33,167 nucleotides of DNA from Desulfobacteraceae bacterium (lineage in GTDB: Bacteria > Desulfobacterota > Desulfobacteria > Desulfobacterales > ETH-SRB1), in the NCBI GenBank assembly GCA_013792055.1, contig VMSQ01000081.1, forward strand, positions 1 to 33,167, written 5' to 3'. Shown piece after piece: positions 7,993 to 16,771 of the stretch. The position numbers were made by a program, and so were the translations under genes. Under the pieces are notes generated by a model. The model had not been told where the DNA came from and ran no database searches. It saw only the letters and a list, made by a program, of their open reading frames with translations. Within the stretch, counting starts at the first letter, position 1, and each line of letters opens with the position of its first letter.

Positions 7993-9843
7993 TTACCATG
8001 TTTCATTCGCTGTGACTTCGTAGATCATCTTGTCTTCCGAGCCGAAGTGTTTGCACAGAGTGTCGAAGATCTCAGAGCCATGCATGATAAAATAGCAGCT
8101 TTCAAAAACTTTGGGGTCCACCATCCCCTCAGATGTCAGGTGGTTGAGCCAGTCCTGAAGGGGCTTGTAAAATTCTCCTACAAATATTTGCGGCTTGTAG
8201 TGCCCAATGCCGAGCTTCTTCTTAACGAAAGTTATGGCATTTTCAAGGTTGGTCCCCACTCCGCCTTTAAAATAGATGTCTGCCTCAGTGGCTTCAGATA
8301 AGATTTCCTGTCTTTCCAGCAAATCATTTCGGGCCAAATACGCCGCAAAATCCACATGGGGATAAATATCCACCCCAGGGACCTTCCAGTACACGGCCCC
8401 GGATAGCATACCCAGAGAAGCCGTGCTTTCGGATACAAAGGACATGACACTTCCCGTGTTGCCACCTGTGAGAATGCCGCAAATGCCACCGTGGAAGTCC
8501 TTGAAGGACTTTATGCTGTCTACAATTTCTTTTTGTGTGTCGGCATCTACGTTCCCTGCTGTTCCATAAAACGCAGCAAGCTTTCTTGAGCTGAAGGCCT
8601 CGTTAAATGAGGGTATCACAGAAGACCTCATAAAGAATTGCTTGTACAAGACCAGATCCCCCTGTAAGGGGTTCTTCCAGTAAATCTCCACACCCATGTC
8701 CTGAAGCTTATTCATAAAGGCAAGGTCGTCTGACTTGAAAAAATATTCCTCCTCCGGGGCCCTCATAAAGGTCAGATCCCTGATGAGGCCAAGGTCAGCG
8801 GCTACAATTAGATAAGATGCAAGGAGTCGGTTAGGGAAGTCCTGGACTACCAGCGAGGTATAAGGCCATAGCTCATGTAAGAGTCGGTCGAACCGCTTGT
8901 TTAGCTCAATGAATTTTTGCTCTCCAGTATCACTGATGGCTGCGATGGTGTTTTCATCCACAGTACGCTCTTTGTAAAGTCTCTCCAAAAATGAGGATTT
9001 CAGGTCGATATAGAACTTTTTTTTCACACTGCGTTTTGCTGTAGCTGGTTTATAGACTTCTATATGGACCTTCTCCTTTACGATGTCCTTTTCTCCTCCC
9101 ACGAGTTCAAGATATATGATCCCGTTGGTGTATTTACTCCCTACCCTGGCATCTGTGTGTTCAGGATCGAGAATATAAATCTCGTTTTGCTGTGTAAAAA
9201 GGCTGGTATGCGATATTACCCCGCTTCCCGCCGGCACTATGACCTGGTCCACTTTTTGCTCAGGCTGAGCAAAATAGAAATCTTCACGAGGAATCATTTT
9301 ACCCACAGCAGACTTCAGATAATTGGGCGTTAAGACCATGGGATTGGGCAGATGGATAAAAGGCATAACCGGTACGGCAAGGATGCCTTCCTCCAGCACC
9401 CTGGTTCCCTTGGGAACAATGATGGTGCGGTTTGAAATGAGATTGATCAATTCCTCGGCAGAGTATTTGAGCTCAGGATTTTTCAAATAAATCTTGCCGA
9501 CTTCAAGGCCGGTTTTTATTAACTGGTCAATAGTAAGGCCTGCAGAATATTCTGGAATATAGAACCAGAATCTGGCTTCATAGGATATCTTGTTTCCTTT
9601 GAGTTCAAAAGGACTGAGTTTTTCCTGATTGATGCCGAGTCTTGCCTTTGTGCTATGCAAGTCTGTTGTCAGGCAATCTTTGTTGCGCAGGAAATACTGC
9701 ATCTGTTCGTCGTCAAGATGTACCGAGGCCCGTGCAACGACCTCAGAAGCATCTGCACGAATGATCTTCTCAATCTTACAGTCAGGGCTCTCATTCAGGG
9801 ACACAGCATAATCTCCAAAATTTGAAAGATGAACGTCCAACAT
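7993..9843 (-). CDS. Large protein with C-terminal LOG-like (lysine-decarboxylase-like) domain
   Basis: A 616-residue protein. The last 210 residues read as a Rossmann-like LOG/TIGR00730 domain: KLAAFYGTAGN, then GGICGILTGGNTGSVMSFVS, and a GGVGTNLE motif at 527-534 matching the family's GGxGTxxE nucleotide site. LOG enzymes are nucleoside 5'-monophosphate phosphoribohydrolases, but this N-terminal extension of about 400 residues is not one I recognise. It contains no membrane segment. The first ATG (9843) lies within a dispersed inverted repeat and codes MLDVH from repeat sequence, with no ribosome-binding site, so the true N-terminus may have been replaced or lost. The activity is unproven and the domain call is from motifs only. 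Confidence 0.65.
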   Translation of the reverse strand: MLDVHLSNFGDYAVSLNESPDCKIEKIIRADASEVVARASVHLDDEQMQYFLRNKDCLTTDLHSTKARLGINQEKLSPFELKGNKISYEARFWFYIPEYSAGLTIDQLIKTGLEVGKIYLKNPELKYSAEELINLISNRTIIVPKGTRVLEEGILAVPVMPFIHLPNPMVLTPNYLKSAVGKMIPREDFYFAQPEQKVDQVIVPAGSGVISHTSLFTQQNEIYILDPEHTDARVGSKYTNGIIYLELVGGEKDIVKEKVHIEVYKPATAKRSVKKKFYIDLKSSFLERLYKERTVDENTIAAISDTGEQKFIELNKRFDRLLHELWPYTSLVVQDFPNRLLASYLIVAADLGLIRDLTFMRAPEEEYFFKSDDLAFMNKLQDMGVEIYWKNPLQGDLVLYKQFFMRSSVIPSFNEAFSSRKLAAFYGTAGNVDADTQKEIVDSIKSFKDFHGGICGILTGGNTGSVMSFVSESTASLGMLSGAVYWKVPGVDIYPHVDFAAYLARNDLLERQEILSEATEADIYFKGGVGTNLENAITFVKKKLGIGHYKPQIFVGEFYKPLQDWLNHLTSEGMVDPKVFESCYFIMHGSEIFDTLCKHFGSEDKMIYEVTANETW

Positions 9844-10042
9844 CGAACATTGAACATTGAACGTCGAATAATGATGTCGCTCCGCTCCTCAAATTATTCC
9901 AACACCGAAGGTTCAACCACGCTTTGGCGTGGTTTCTTTTTAGTCGTTTTGATACTCGTAACGAAAATCTTAATTAATTCCTCTGTTTCTTCATCTTTTC
10001 TCATTCAACGTTCGATGTTGGACGTTCGATGTTCGATGTTCA
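9831..10042. repeat. 212-bp dispersed repeat with degenerate inverted ends
   Basis: Each end is built from alternating GAACGT/GAACAT-TGAAC/CGAAC words. The 24 bp at 9831-9854 is inverse-complementary to 10004-10027 with 22 matches. Near the middle, AACCACG (9915-9921) and CGTGGTT (9928-9934) form a hairpin followed by a T-rich run to 9941, like a plus-strand terminator. It separates the LOG-like gene from the P-type ATPase gene and supplies the annotated start codon of the former. No protein-coding content. Confidence 0.7.
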
Positions 10043-10063
10043 TTTCAGCACTTATGGGCAGAA

Positions 10064-12703
10064 TCACCCTGCGCGCTCTGTTGAATTAAATCTCTTAACA
10101 ATCTTAAAAATTTCATCAAACCATAGGACTGAACTTGAAACAAGAAGTATCATCATCCATTCAAATATTGGTAATGGATAAGTCTTGAATAATGTGTTCA
10201 TAAAAGGAACGTACAATACTATCATCTGAAGAATTATTGATAAGGCAACAGCGAGTATAAGCCACTTGTTATTAAAAAAAATCTTAAATACCGAGTGGAT
10301 ATTTGACTTACAGTTCAGAACGTTGAACATCTGAAACATCATCAATGTAGTAAACGCAACGGTTTGAGCATGCCTTAATCCTTCAAAGCCTCTGAACATA
10401 ATCAAAGTGCCGACCATCATGATTACAGCTATCGACAAAGTCCAGTATGTTGTGCGCTTATCAATTATACTTTCTTTGATACTTCTCGGCTTTCTTTGCA
10501 TTATATCATGATCAATCGGCTCAACACCCAATGCCAAAGCAGGAAGGCCGTCGGTCATAAGATTGATCCATAGCAATTGTATGGCTATCACCGGAAGGGG
10601 AAATCCTAAAATTATTCCTACGAAAATAGTAAATATTTCTCCGAGATTGCTGGAAATAAGAAATTTAACAAATTTTTTAATATTATCATATATGCCTCTT
10701 CCTTCTTCAATGGCACTAACTATGCTGGCAAAATCATCATTAGTCAGAATCATTTCACTCGCCTCTTTAGCGACATCTGTGCCGGAACCGACACAGATTC
10801 CAATATGAGAAGCCTTCAAAGCAGGAGCGTCATTTACCCCATCACCAGTCATTGCGACAATCTCACCTTTTTTATTCAAGGCTTCGATAATCTTCATCTT
10901 ATGCTCTGGATTAACCCTGGCAAAGATCGAAATCTTATCAACAATCTCTGATAAATCTTTTATTTCATCAAGCTCCTCTCCGCTTAAAGCATCGCCCTCG
11001 ATTCCTATTTCTTTTGCAATAGCTATAGCCGTTACTTTATGATCTCCGGTAATCATAACAACCTTAATACCAGCTTCATGGCATTTCTTTACGGCTTCAA
11101 TTGAACTTTTTCTAGGAGGATCAATCATTGCCTGTAATCCAACAAAAACCATATCTTTTTCTTCTTTTTTTTCTGTCTTTGCATATGCAAAACCCAATAA
11201 TCTTAAAGACTGTTTGGCAAACTCTTCATTTTGATCTGAAATCTTCTTTTTATCAGCAGGCAACAATTCTCTTTCCTCACCATTAATTAATATCTTAGAA
11301 CAAACCTTTAAAAGCTGGTCAGAAGCTCCCTTAGTATAAACAAATTTGTCTCCGTTAATCATGTGTATTGTGCTCATACGCTTTCTCTCAGAATCAAAAG
11401 GAATTTCATCTATTCTGGGGAATCTCTTGTTTAATTCATCATGTTCGATACCTGCTTTTTTAGCACTTGTGATAAGGCAAGCCTCTGTTGGATCTCCGAT
11501 TATTGAATAATTATCTTCTATAACAGCATCATTGCACAGAGCGCCTATCATTAGCATTTGCTTCAGTTCATAGTTCATTTCTGCAAAGTTTCCGTCAGGT
11601 TTATACCCAAGTCCGGAAACTTCTATTATCTTATTATTGACAAAAACCTTTCTTACAGTCATCTCATTCCTGGTTAAAGTGCCTGTTTTATCAGAACATA
11701 TGACAGTAGTGCTTCCCAGTGTCTCTACTGACGGAAGTTTTCTAATAAGAGCATGCTTCTTAACCATTCTCTGAACCCCTAAAGCAAGACATATCGTTAC
11801 AACAGCGGGCAACCCTTCCGGAATAGCAGCAACCGCAAGGCTAACAGATACCAGGAACATCTCAAACAATTCCATCCCGCTTAGCCAGCCTGTAAAAAAA
11901 ATTATAAAACATATAACCAATGTAGCCAAGCCAAGCCATCTGCCTAATTGCTCAAGCTTCTTCTGCAAAGGAGCCTCTTCTTTTTTTGTGGTCTGTATCA
12001 TTTCTGCAATTTTGCCGATCTCGGTGTTCATACCGGTTGCAGTGACGATAGCTTTTCCTTTTCCTTTTGTTATTATAGTCCCGGAAAAGACTGTATTCGT
12101 CTGTTCAGCAATCTGCACCTTATCCTTAATTTTAACTTCTAAATTCTTTTCTACAGGCGTGCTTTCCCCTGTCAAAGCGGCTTCTTGTGTCTCTAAGTTA
12201 CTAAGCTCGACCAGTCTTGCGTCAGCAGCAATCTTATCACCTGTTCGCAGAATAATAATATCTCCAGGCACAAGCTCTGTTGCATCAATTTTATCCTCTT
12301 TATTATCTCTTATAACCGTGGCCTTCAGTCCTGCGAGTTTCTTTAATGCCTCAATACTTTTTTCCGCCTTGAATTCCTGGATAAAGCCCAATACACCATT
12401 AAGTATAACAATTACCAATATAACAAGCGCGTCGGCCATATCCTCTAAAACTATATTTTCTACTCCCCTCTCCAGGATGGGAAGAACGGCAGATATAACC
12501 GCTGCAATTATCAGAATCCAAATAATAAGGTTCTTAAATTGGCTCAAAAAAATCTTAACAGAACTTATCTTTTCTTTTTCCTCAATTGTATTTAATCCAT
12601 ATTTATCTAACCTTAGCCTTGCTTCTGATTGGCTGAGACCCTTCTCGGCGGAAGTATTAAGTTCCTGTAAGACTTTATTGACCTGTTTTGAATAAAAATT
12701 CAT
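10064..12703 (-). CDS. P-type cation ATPase, Ca2+ (SERCA/PMCA-like) type
   Basis: The 879-residue length is usual for P2-type ATPases. In order: cation-ATPase N-domain (1-40), actuator motif TGES (178-181), M4 PEGLPA (295-300), phosphorylation loop DKTGT with acceptor D338, nucleotide-domain KGAS (458-461), hinge TGDGVNDAP (619-627), M5 SSNLGE (684-689) and M6 NLMTD (714-718). The M4 Glu, the M5 Asn and Glu, and the M6 Asn, Thr and Asp correspond to Ca2+ ligands of SERCA, so Ca2+ export from the cytoplasm is the likeliest function; Mn2+ is an alternative. The ATG at 12703 follows GAGG. It is a single gene, divergent from the ribosomal operon, and reads AT-richer than the LOG-like gene beside it. 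Confidence 0.93.
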   Translation of the reverse strand: MNFYSKQVNKVLQELNTSAEKGLSQSEARLRLDKYGLNTIEEKEKISSVKIFLSQFKNLIIWILIIAAVISAVLPILERGVENIVLEDMADALVILVIVILNGVLGFIQEFKAEKSIEALKKLAGLKATVIRDNKEDKIDATELVPGDIIILRTGDKIAADARLVELSNLETQEAALTGESTPVEKNLEVKIKDKVQIAEQTNTVFSGTIITKGKGKAIVTATGMNTEIGKIAEMIQTTKKEEAPLQKKLEQLGRWLGLATLVICFIIFFTGWLSGMELFEMFLVSVSLAVAAIPEGLPAVVTICLALGVQRMVKKHALIRKLPSVETLGSTTVICSDKTGTLTRNEMTVRKVFVNNKIIEVSGLGYKPDGNFAEMNYELKQMLMIGALCNDAVIEDNYSIIGDPTEACLITSAKKAGIEHDELNKRFPRIDEIPFDSERKRMSTIHMINGDKFVYTKGASDQLLKVCSKILINGEERELLPADKKKISDQNEEFAKQSLRLLGFAYAKTEKKEEKDMVFVGLQAMIDPPRKSSIEAVKKCHEAGIKVVMITGDHKVTAIAIAKEIGIEGDALSGEELDEIKDLSEIVDKISIFARVNPEHKMKIIEALNKKGEIVAMTGDGVNDAPALKASHIGICVGSGTDVAKEASEMILTNDDFASIVSAIEEGRGIYDNIKKFVKFLISSNLGEIFTIFVGIILGFPLPVIAIQLLWINLMTDGLPALALGVEPIDHDIMQRKPRSIKESIIDKRTTYWTLSIAVIMMVGTLIMFRGFEGLRHAQTVAFTTLMMFQMFNVLNCKSNIHSVFKIFFNNKWLILAVALSIILQMIVLYVPFMNTLFKTYPLPIFEWMMILLVSSSVLWFDEIFKIVKRFNSTERAG

Positions 12704-12823
12704 GCAGCCTCGTTTTTATCTATTAATTTTGTTTGCTTCATAAGCTTTTTTGACTTTAACATTGTATAATTTCGCATAAAAAGAAATGCAAGACAACATT
12801 TTGAGGTTTTCAGAAGGAAAATC

Positions 12824-12855
12824 TTGACAGCTGTGAGCTGCTTTGTTACTAAAAT
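12824..12855 (+). promoter_or_regulatory. Probable sigma70-type promoter of the rpsF operon
   Basis: A perfect -35 TTGACA lies at 12824-12829, with either TACTAA (12847-12852, 17-bp spacer) or the closer match TAAAAT (12850-12855, 20-bp spacer) as -10. It sits about 100 bp upstream of rpsF in the divergent spacer with the P-type ATPase gene. Confidence 0.5.
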
Positions 12856-12951
12856 AAATTTTTAATTCTTATCATTTACTTTTTTTATTTTTTAAATTTA
12901 TTCCTTGCTCTGAATTATTATTTCAGGGCTTAATATCCAAGAGGAGGTCTA

Positions 12952-13395
12952 ATGAGAAGGTACGAAACATTTATAATTATTGATCCTGATCTGTCAGATG
13001 AAGAACGGAGCCCTATTTTTGAAAAAGTAAAAGACTTAATCCAACAAGAGGAATGCCTTCTGGTAATGCTCAATGAATGGGGAGCCAGAAGGCTTGCATA
13101 TGAAATCAAAAAAAAATCTCGTGGGTATTATGTCCGTTTAGACTATTGCGGAACAGGAAAACTCGTTGATGAAATGGAACGCTTTTTCCGAATTGATGAC
13201 CGGGTCATGAAGTATATGACGGTCTTGCTTGACAAATATGCGGATATAGAACTTATTAAAGAAGAGATGGCCAAAGCTGAAATTAAAGAAATCGAGCCCG
13301 ATCAAAATAAATCCGATATCAAACAGAGCGCTCCTGATATCAATAATGCTGAAACGGCTGAGGATGAAACAACAAAAACAATGGAAAGTGAATAA
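12952..13395 (+). CDS. rpsF: 30S ribosomal protein S6
   Basis: Starts MRRYETFIIIDPDLSDEE and contains NEWGARRLAYEIKKKSRGYY and FFRIDDRVMKYMTVLLDK, all characteristic of S6. S6 binds S18 and the central domain of 16S rRNA in the small subunit. At 147 residues it is longer than a minimal S6 (about 95-100) because of an acidic, Glu/Asp-rich tail from about residue 100, a common variable extension. The ATG follows GAGGAGG. It opens the plus-strand operon with rpsR 14 bp downstream. Confidence 0.97.
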   Translation: MRRYETFIIIDPDLSDEERSPIFEKVKDLIQQEECLLVMLNEWGARRLAYEIKKKSRGYYVRLDYCGTGKLVDEMERFFRIDDRVMKYMTVLLDKYADIELIKEEMAKAEIKEIEPDQNKSDIKQSAPDINNAETAEDETTKTMESE

Positions 13396-13409
13396 ATTAG
13401 GAGAGAAAA

Positions 13410-13688
13410 ATGGCTGTTCCTTCAGATTCAACAAGAAATTCAAAAACTCCAGGTAAAAAAAGAGTATTTCATCGGCGAAAAATATGCCGTTTCTGCGCAG
13501 ATACAAGTCTTGCGATAAATTATAAGGACCCTAAAACACTCAAATATTTTGTTACTGAACGAGGCAAAATTATCCCGAGACGTATATCTGGAACATGCGC
13601 TAAACATCAGCGCGCTCTGACAAAAGCTATAAAGCAAGCCCGAACAATTGCACTTCTGCCTTACGTGGGGACGATTGACCATATTTAA
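13410..13688 (+). CDS. rpsR: 30S ribosomal protein S18
   Basis: A 92-residue basic protein with the S18 core: [49 protein letters not shown] and [11 protein letters not shown]. It partners S6 on the platform of the 30S subunit. Cysteines at CRFC and GTC are those of the zinc-binding (C+) form of S18, so growth may depend on zinc here. The ATG follows GGAGAG. It lies between rpsF and a DUF2232 gene, the usual order in this phylum. Confidence 0.97.
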   Translation: MAVPSDSTRNSKTPGKKRVFHRRKICRFCADTSLAINYKDPKTLKYFVTERGKIIPRRISGTCAKHQRALTKAIKQARTIALLPYVGTIDHI

Positions 13689-13728
13689 CGTCATATAACG
13701 TCTGTTTTTCCCCAAGGAGAAGAAGATA

Positions 13729-14682
13729 GTGTCTCAAACTGTTCAAGGAAATATCTCAAAGGATATAATAAGCGGCGTAGCAATAATAGGACTTATATTT
13801 ACAGCTTCAATATATTTGCCGATCATAGGGTTTTTCTTTTCTTTGTTTATCCCTCTGCCGATTCTCTTTTATCGGTCAAAACTCGGGAGAACAACAGGAA
13901 TTATAGTCTATATCTTATCAATCATAATGATGATTATAATGACAGGCGGTATATCATTAGATATATTTTTCTTTGTTGAGTTGCTGCTGCTGGGTTTTCT
14001 CCTTAGTGAACTAATTGAGATGCATTTATCGATCGAAAAGACAATTAGTTATGCATGCGCCTTCGTTCTAATAACGGGGATTATTATCTTGTTCTTTTAC
14101 AGCAACTTGTCAAACACTGGAATTTACACCATGGTATCTGGATATATATCACGGAATCTCGACCTGACTATGGCGATGTATGAAAGCATAGGGGTCCCAG
14201 AAGAAAGCATAAACGTTATTTCGAATTCAATGGAAAAGATCCAGTACGTACTTATACGAATTATTCCTGCTATGCTTATATCTTTAACCTTATTTGTGTC
14301 ATGGGTCAGTCTGTTAATCGCAAAGCCCGTGCTTAAAGCTAAAAATATTTTTTCTCCTGATTTTGGCTCTCTAAAATTATGGAAAGCTCCGGAATTCATT
14401 GTCTGGATTTTTATAGGATGCGGTGTGACACTTATTTTGCCGGACAATACTTTTAAAATTTTAGGGTTAAACGGTCTGATTGTCCTTATGACAATATATT
14501 TTTTTCAAGGCATAGCAATTGTGTCTTTTTATTTTGAAAAAAAAAACGTTCCCCGTATATTCAGGATTTTCCTATACAGCGTCCTTGCTTTGCAACAGTT
14601 GGTTCTGCTTTCTGTTATAGGGCTTGGTTTTTTTGACATTTGGCTTGATTTCAGAAAATTAAGTATAAAAAAAGAAAGTTAA
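13729..14682 (+). CDS. DUF2232 (YybS-like) integral membrane protein
   Basis: A 317-residue protein, mostly hydrophobic, with about eight predicted helices (for example GVAIIGLIFTASIYLPIIGF, IIVYILSIIMMIIMTGGISL, and FIVWIFIGCGVTLIL). A loop near 140-165 holds the helical segment between helices 4 and 5. It matches the DUF2232 family, encoded between rpsR and rplI in many bacteria; its function is unknown. The start is GTG 13729 with AAGGAG upstream. The sequence is AT-rich and lacks charged residues in the helices. Co-transcription with ribosomal genes is inferred from 40-bp spacing. Confidence 0.8.
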   Translation: MSQTVQGNISKDIISGVAIIGLIFTASIYLPIIGFFFSLFIPLPILFYRSKLGRTTGIIVYILSIIMMIIMTGGISLDIFFFVELLLLGFLLSELIEMHLSIEKTISYACAFVLITGIIILFFYSNLSNTGIYTMVSGYISRNLDLTMAMYESIGVPEESINVISNSMEKIQYVLIRIIPAMLISLTLFVSWVSLLIAKPVLKAKNIFSPDFGSLKLWKAPEFIVWIFIGCGVTLILPDNTFKILGLNGLIVLMTIYFFQGIAIVSFYFEKKNVPRIFRIFLYSVLALQQLVLLSVIGLGFFDIWLDFRKLSIKKES

Positions 14683-14704
14683 AACTAAATTGTACACTAA
14701 AATA

Positions 14705-14810
14705 TATAGACTTTCAGATAAATAATTTCACAAAGCCAGAAGGAGGAAGGCGTATTAATTATACGTCGACGACTGATAACACAGCGAAATTATTTATCTG
14801 AAAGTCTATA
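14705..14810. repeat. 106-bp inverted-repeat element, copy 1 (perfect 25-bp ends)
   Basis: Positions 14705-14729 are the exact inverse complement of 14786-14810. The inner part contains GTCGACGAC and a GA/AG-rich stretch. The inverse complement of this element aligns with a second copy at 27126-27250, matching at both ends and at inner words such as GTTATCAGTC and CTTCTRGC. It sits in the spacer between the DUF2232 gene and rplI, so transcripts of the ribosomal operon must carry this long hairpin. Confidence 0.85.
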
Positions 14811-14837
14811 GCTATAAAGTTGTTTATGGAGGTTATA

Positions 14838-15281
14838 ATGAAAGTAATTTTGAAAGAAACTATAGGATCGATAGGCATAATCGGAAGCGAAGTTAATGTT
14901 TCCAAAGGTTATGCCCGCAATTATCTTTTGCCTCAGAATAAGGCTGTTCTGGACACACCTCAAAACCGCAAAATGCTGGAACAGCAGAAGGTTAAATTCG
15001 AACTTCAGATAGCCAAAGAAAAAAGCCTTGCTGAAGAAATGGCCAATAAACTTGAAGGAGTTATTTGCAAGATAGCTGCAAAGGTTAGTGAAGAAGACCG
15101 CCTGTATGGCTCGATCTCTGTGAAGGATATCATTGAAGCGCTTGCAAGCCAAGATATAGAAGTTAAAAAAAGAATGGTTCTGCTTAGTGAGCCCATAAAG
15201 AAAATCGGTACATTCAAGGTTCCTATACGAGTTTACAAAGGAGTTGAGCCTGAAATAACTGTTGAAATAGTTCCAGAATAA
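14838..15281 (+). CDS. rplI: 50S ribosomal protein L9
   Basis: A 147-residue protein with the L9 N-terminal domain MKVILKETIGSIG, GSEVNVSKGYARNYLLPQNK, a long connecting helix rich in Lys/Gln/Glu (about 45-80) and a C-terminal rRNA-binding domain (LYGSISVKDIIEAL, GTFKVPIRVYKGVEPEITVE). L9 binds 23S rRNA domain V and limits frameshifting and ribosome crowding. I chose ATG 14838 because GGAGG lies five bases upstream; the six-codon longer start at 14820 has none. It is followed by dnaB after about 100 bp. Confidence 0.96.
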   Translation: MKVILKETIGSIGIIGSEVNVSKGYARNYLLPQNKAVLDTPQNRKMLEQQKVKFELQIAKEKSLAEEMANKLEGVICKIAAKVSEEDRLYGSISVKDIIEALASQDIEVKKRMVLLSEPIKKIGTFKVPIRVYKGVEPEITVEIVPE

Positions 15282-15379
15282 AGTTATTATTTAAATTTAC
15301 GGAATAAATTATCATACTTCTACTTAAAAAATATTTATTAAAGACGTAGTCATTAGATTTTAGAATAAACATCAAACCA

Positions 15380-16750
15380 ATGGCCAATAGGCAGTTGCAA
15401 AACAAACAAGACCCCTCTCTTTATAAAATTCCCCCTCAAAGTATTGAGGCCGAGGAATCTTTACTCAGCGGAATCCTTATAGATAACAATACATTGCTTG
15501 ATATTATCGATATTCTTTCACCGGAGGATTTCTATAGATCCGCTCATCAAAAGATCTTTTCCGGTATTGTTGAACTCTTTTCAAAGAACGAACCTGTTGA
15601 CCTTGTTACGCTTAGCAATGCTCTCAAAGAAAGGGGGCATTTAGAAGAGATTGGAGGGGCAACATATTTAGCCACGCTTGTCGATACCGTCCCGCTTGCT
15701 GTAAATGCAAAACATTATGCTAAAATTGTTCATGACAAAGCAACATTAAGGCGCCTTATAGAAAAAACGAATGAAATCGCCAAAGAATGCTTTGAGGACA
15801 GGGGTAATGTTGACGAACTAGTCGATTTCGCTGAAAGTGTAATTTTCGAAATTTCAAAAAATAAGCATAAACAATCATTTTATCGTATAAGCGAATTAAT
15901 TGATGGCAATATTGAGACCATTGAAAAACGACAGGGCAATAAGACTCTGGTAACCGGCGTTCCAACAGGGTTTACCCGCCTTGATAATCTTACCTCGGGC
16001 CTGCAGAAATCAGAGCTTATAATTCTTGCCGCACGCCCAAGTATGGGAAAAACAGCCCTGGCCCTTAATATTGCCAGGAATGCCGCGGTTGATGCAAATG
16101 TACCTGTAGCCGTATTTTCCCTTGAAATGTCAAAAGAGCAACTGTCAATGCGTCTGCTCTGTTCTGAAGCGAGAATTGATTCATCTCGTTTAAGAGGAGG
16201 TTTTTTCAGCATGGAAGACTGGCGCAAACTGACAGATGCTGCCGGTGTCCTGTCTGATACTTCTATTTTTATTGATGATACTCCAAATATATCAGCTATG
16301 GAAATACGAGCAAAGGCCCGTAGATTAAAAATGGAAAAAAATATAGGCCTTGTCGTTATTGATTACCTCCAGCTTATGAAAAGCCGTATGTCTGCTGAAC
16401 GTCGAGATCTTGAAATCTCCGAAATATCAAGATCTCTAAAAGCTTTGGCCAAAGAACTTGACGTTCCGGTAATGGCTTTATCTCAGCTCAACAGAATGCT
16501 TGAGCAACGAAATGACAAGCAGCCAAGACTCTCAGATCTGAGAGAATCAGGGGCTCTTGAACAGGATGCAGATGTAGTAGCTTTTATATACAGAGACGAA
16601 ATGTACAATAGCGATGAAAACAATCCCAAAAAAGGTACGGCAGATATTCTGATTAGAAAAAATAGAAACGGCCCCACAGGAGAGGCAACATTAACGTTTT
16701 TAGCTAGTTACACGCGTTTTGAAAATATTGCATTTGAAAAATCAGAATAA
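15380..16750 (+). CDS. dnaB: Replicative DNA helicase DnaB
   Basis: A 456-residue, full-length DnaB. The N-terminal collar domain (20-130: PPQSIEAEESLLSGIL, PVDLVTLSNAL) is followed by the RecA-like helicase domain: Walker A ARPSMGKT (218-225), SLEMSKEQL (248-256), Walker B VVIDYLQL (325-332), QLNR and DLRESGALEQDADVV. It forms the hexameric ring that unwinds DNA at the fork. No intein is present. ATG 15380 has only a weak ribosome-binding site. The rplI-dnaB adjacency is typical. Confidence 0.97.
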   Translation: MANRQLQNKQDPSLYKIPPQSIEAEESLLSGILIDNNTLLDIIDILSPEDFYRSAHQKIFSGIVELFSKNEPVDLVTLSNALKERGHLEEIGGATYLATLVDTVPLAVNAKHYAKIVHDKATLRRLIEKTNEIAKECFEDRGNVDELVDFAESVIFEISKNKHKQSFYRISELIDGNIETIEKRQGNKTLVTGVPTGFTRLDNLTSGLQKSELIILAARPSMGKTALALNIARNAAVDANVPVAVFSLEMSKEQLSMRLLCSEARIDSSRLRGGFFSMEDWRKLTDAAGVLSDTSIFIDDTPNISAMEIRAKARRLKMEKNIGLVVIDYLQLMKSRMSAERRDLEISEISRSLKALAKELDVPVMALSQLNRMLEQRNDKQPRLSDLRESGALEQDADVVAFIYRDEMYNSDENNPKKGTADILIRKNRNGPTGEATLTFLASYTRFENIAFEKSE

Positions 16751-16771
16751 CAAAAAATATTCCAATTCAGT

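Noticed and set aside
9829-10089. 86-codon plus-strand frame beginning MNVQHRTLNIERR
   Set aside because: This is translation of the dispersed GAACGT-type repeat, not a gene.
11988-12695. 235-codon plus-strand open frame
   Set aside because: Antisense shadow of the P-type ATPase gene; Ser/Ile-rich composition without any domain.
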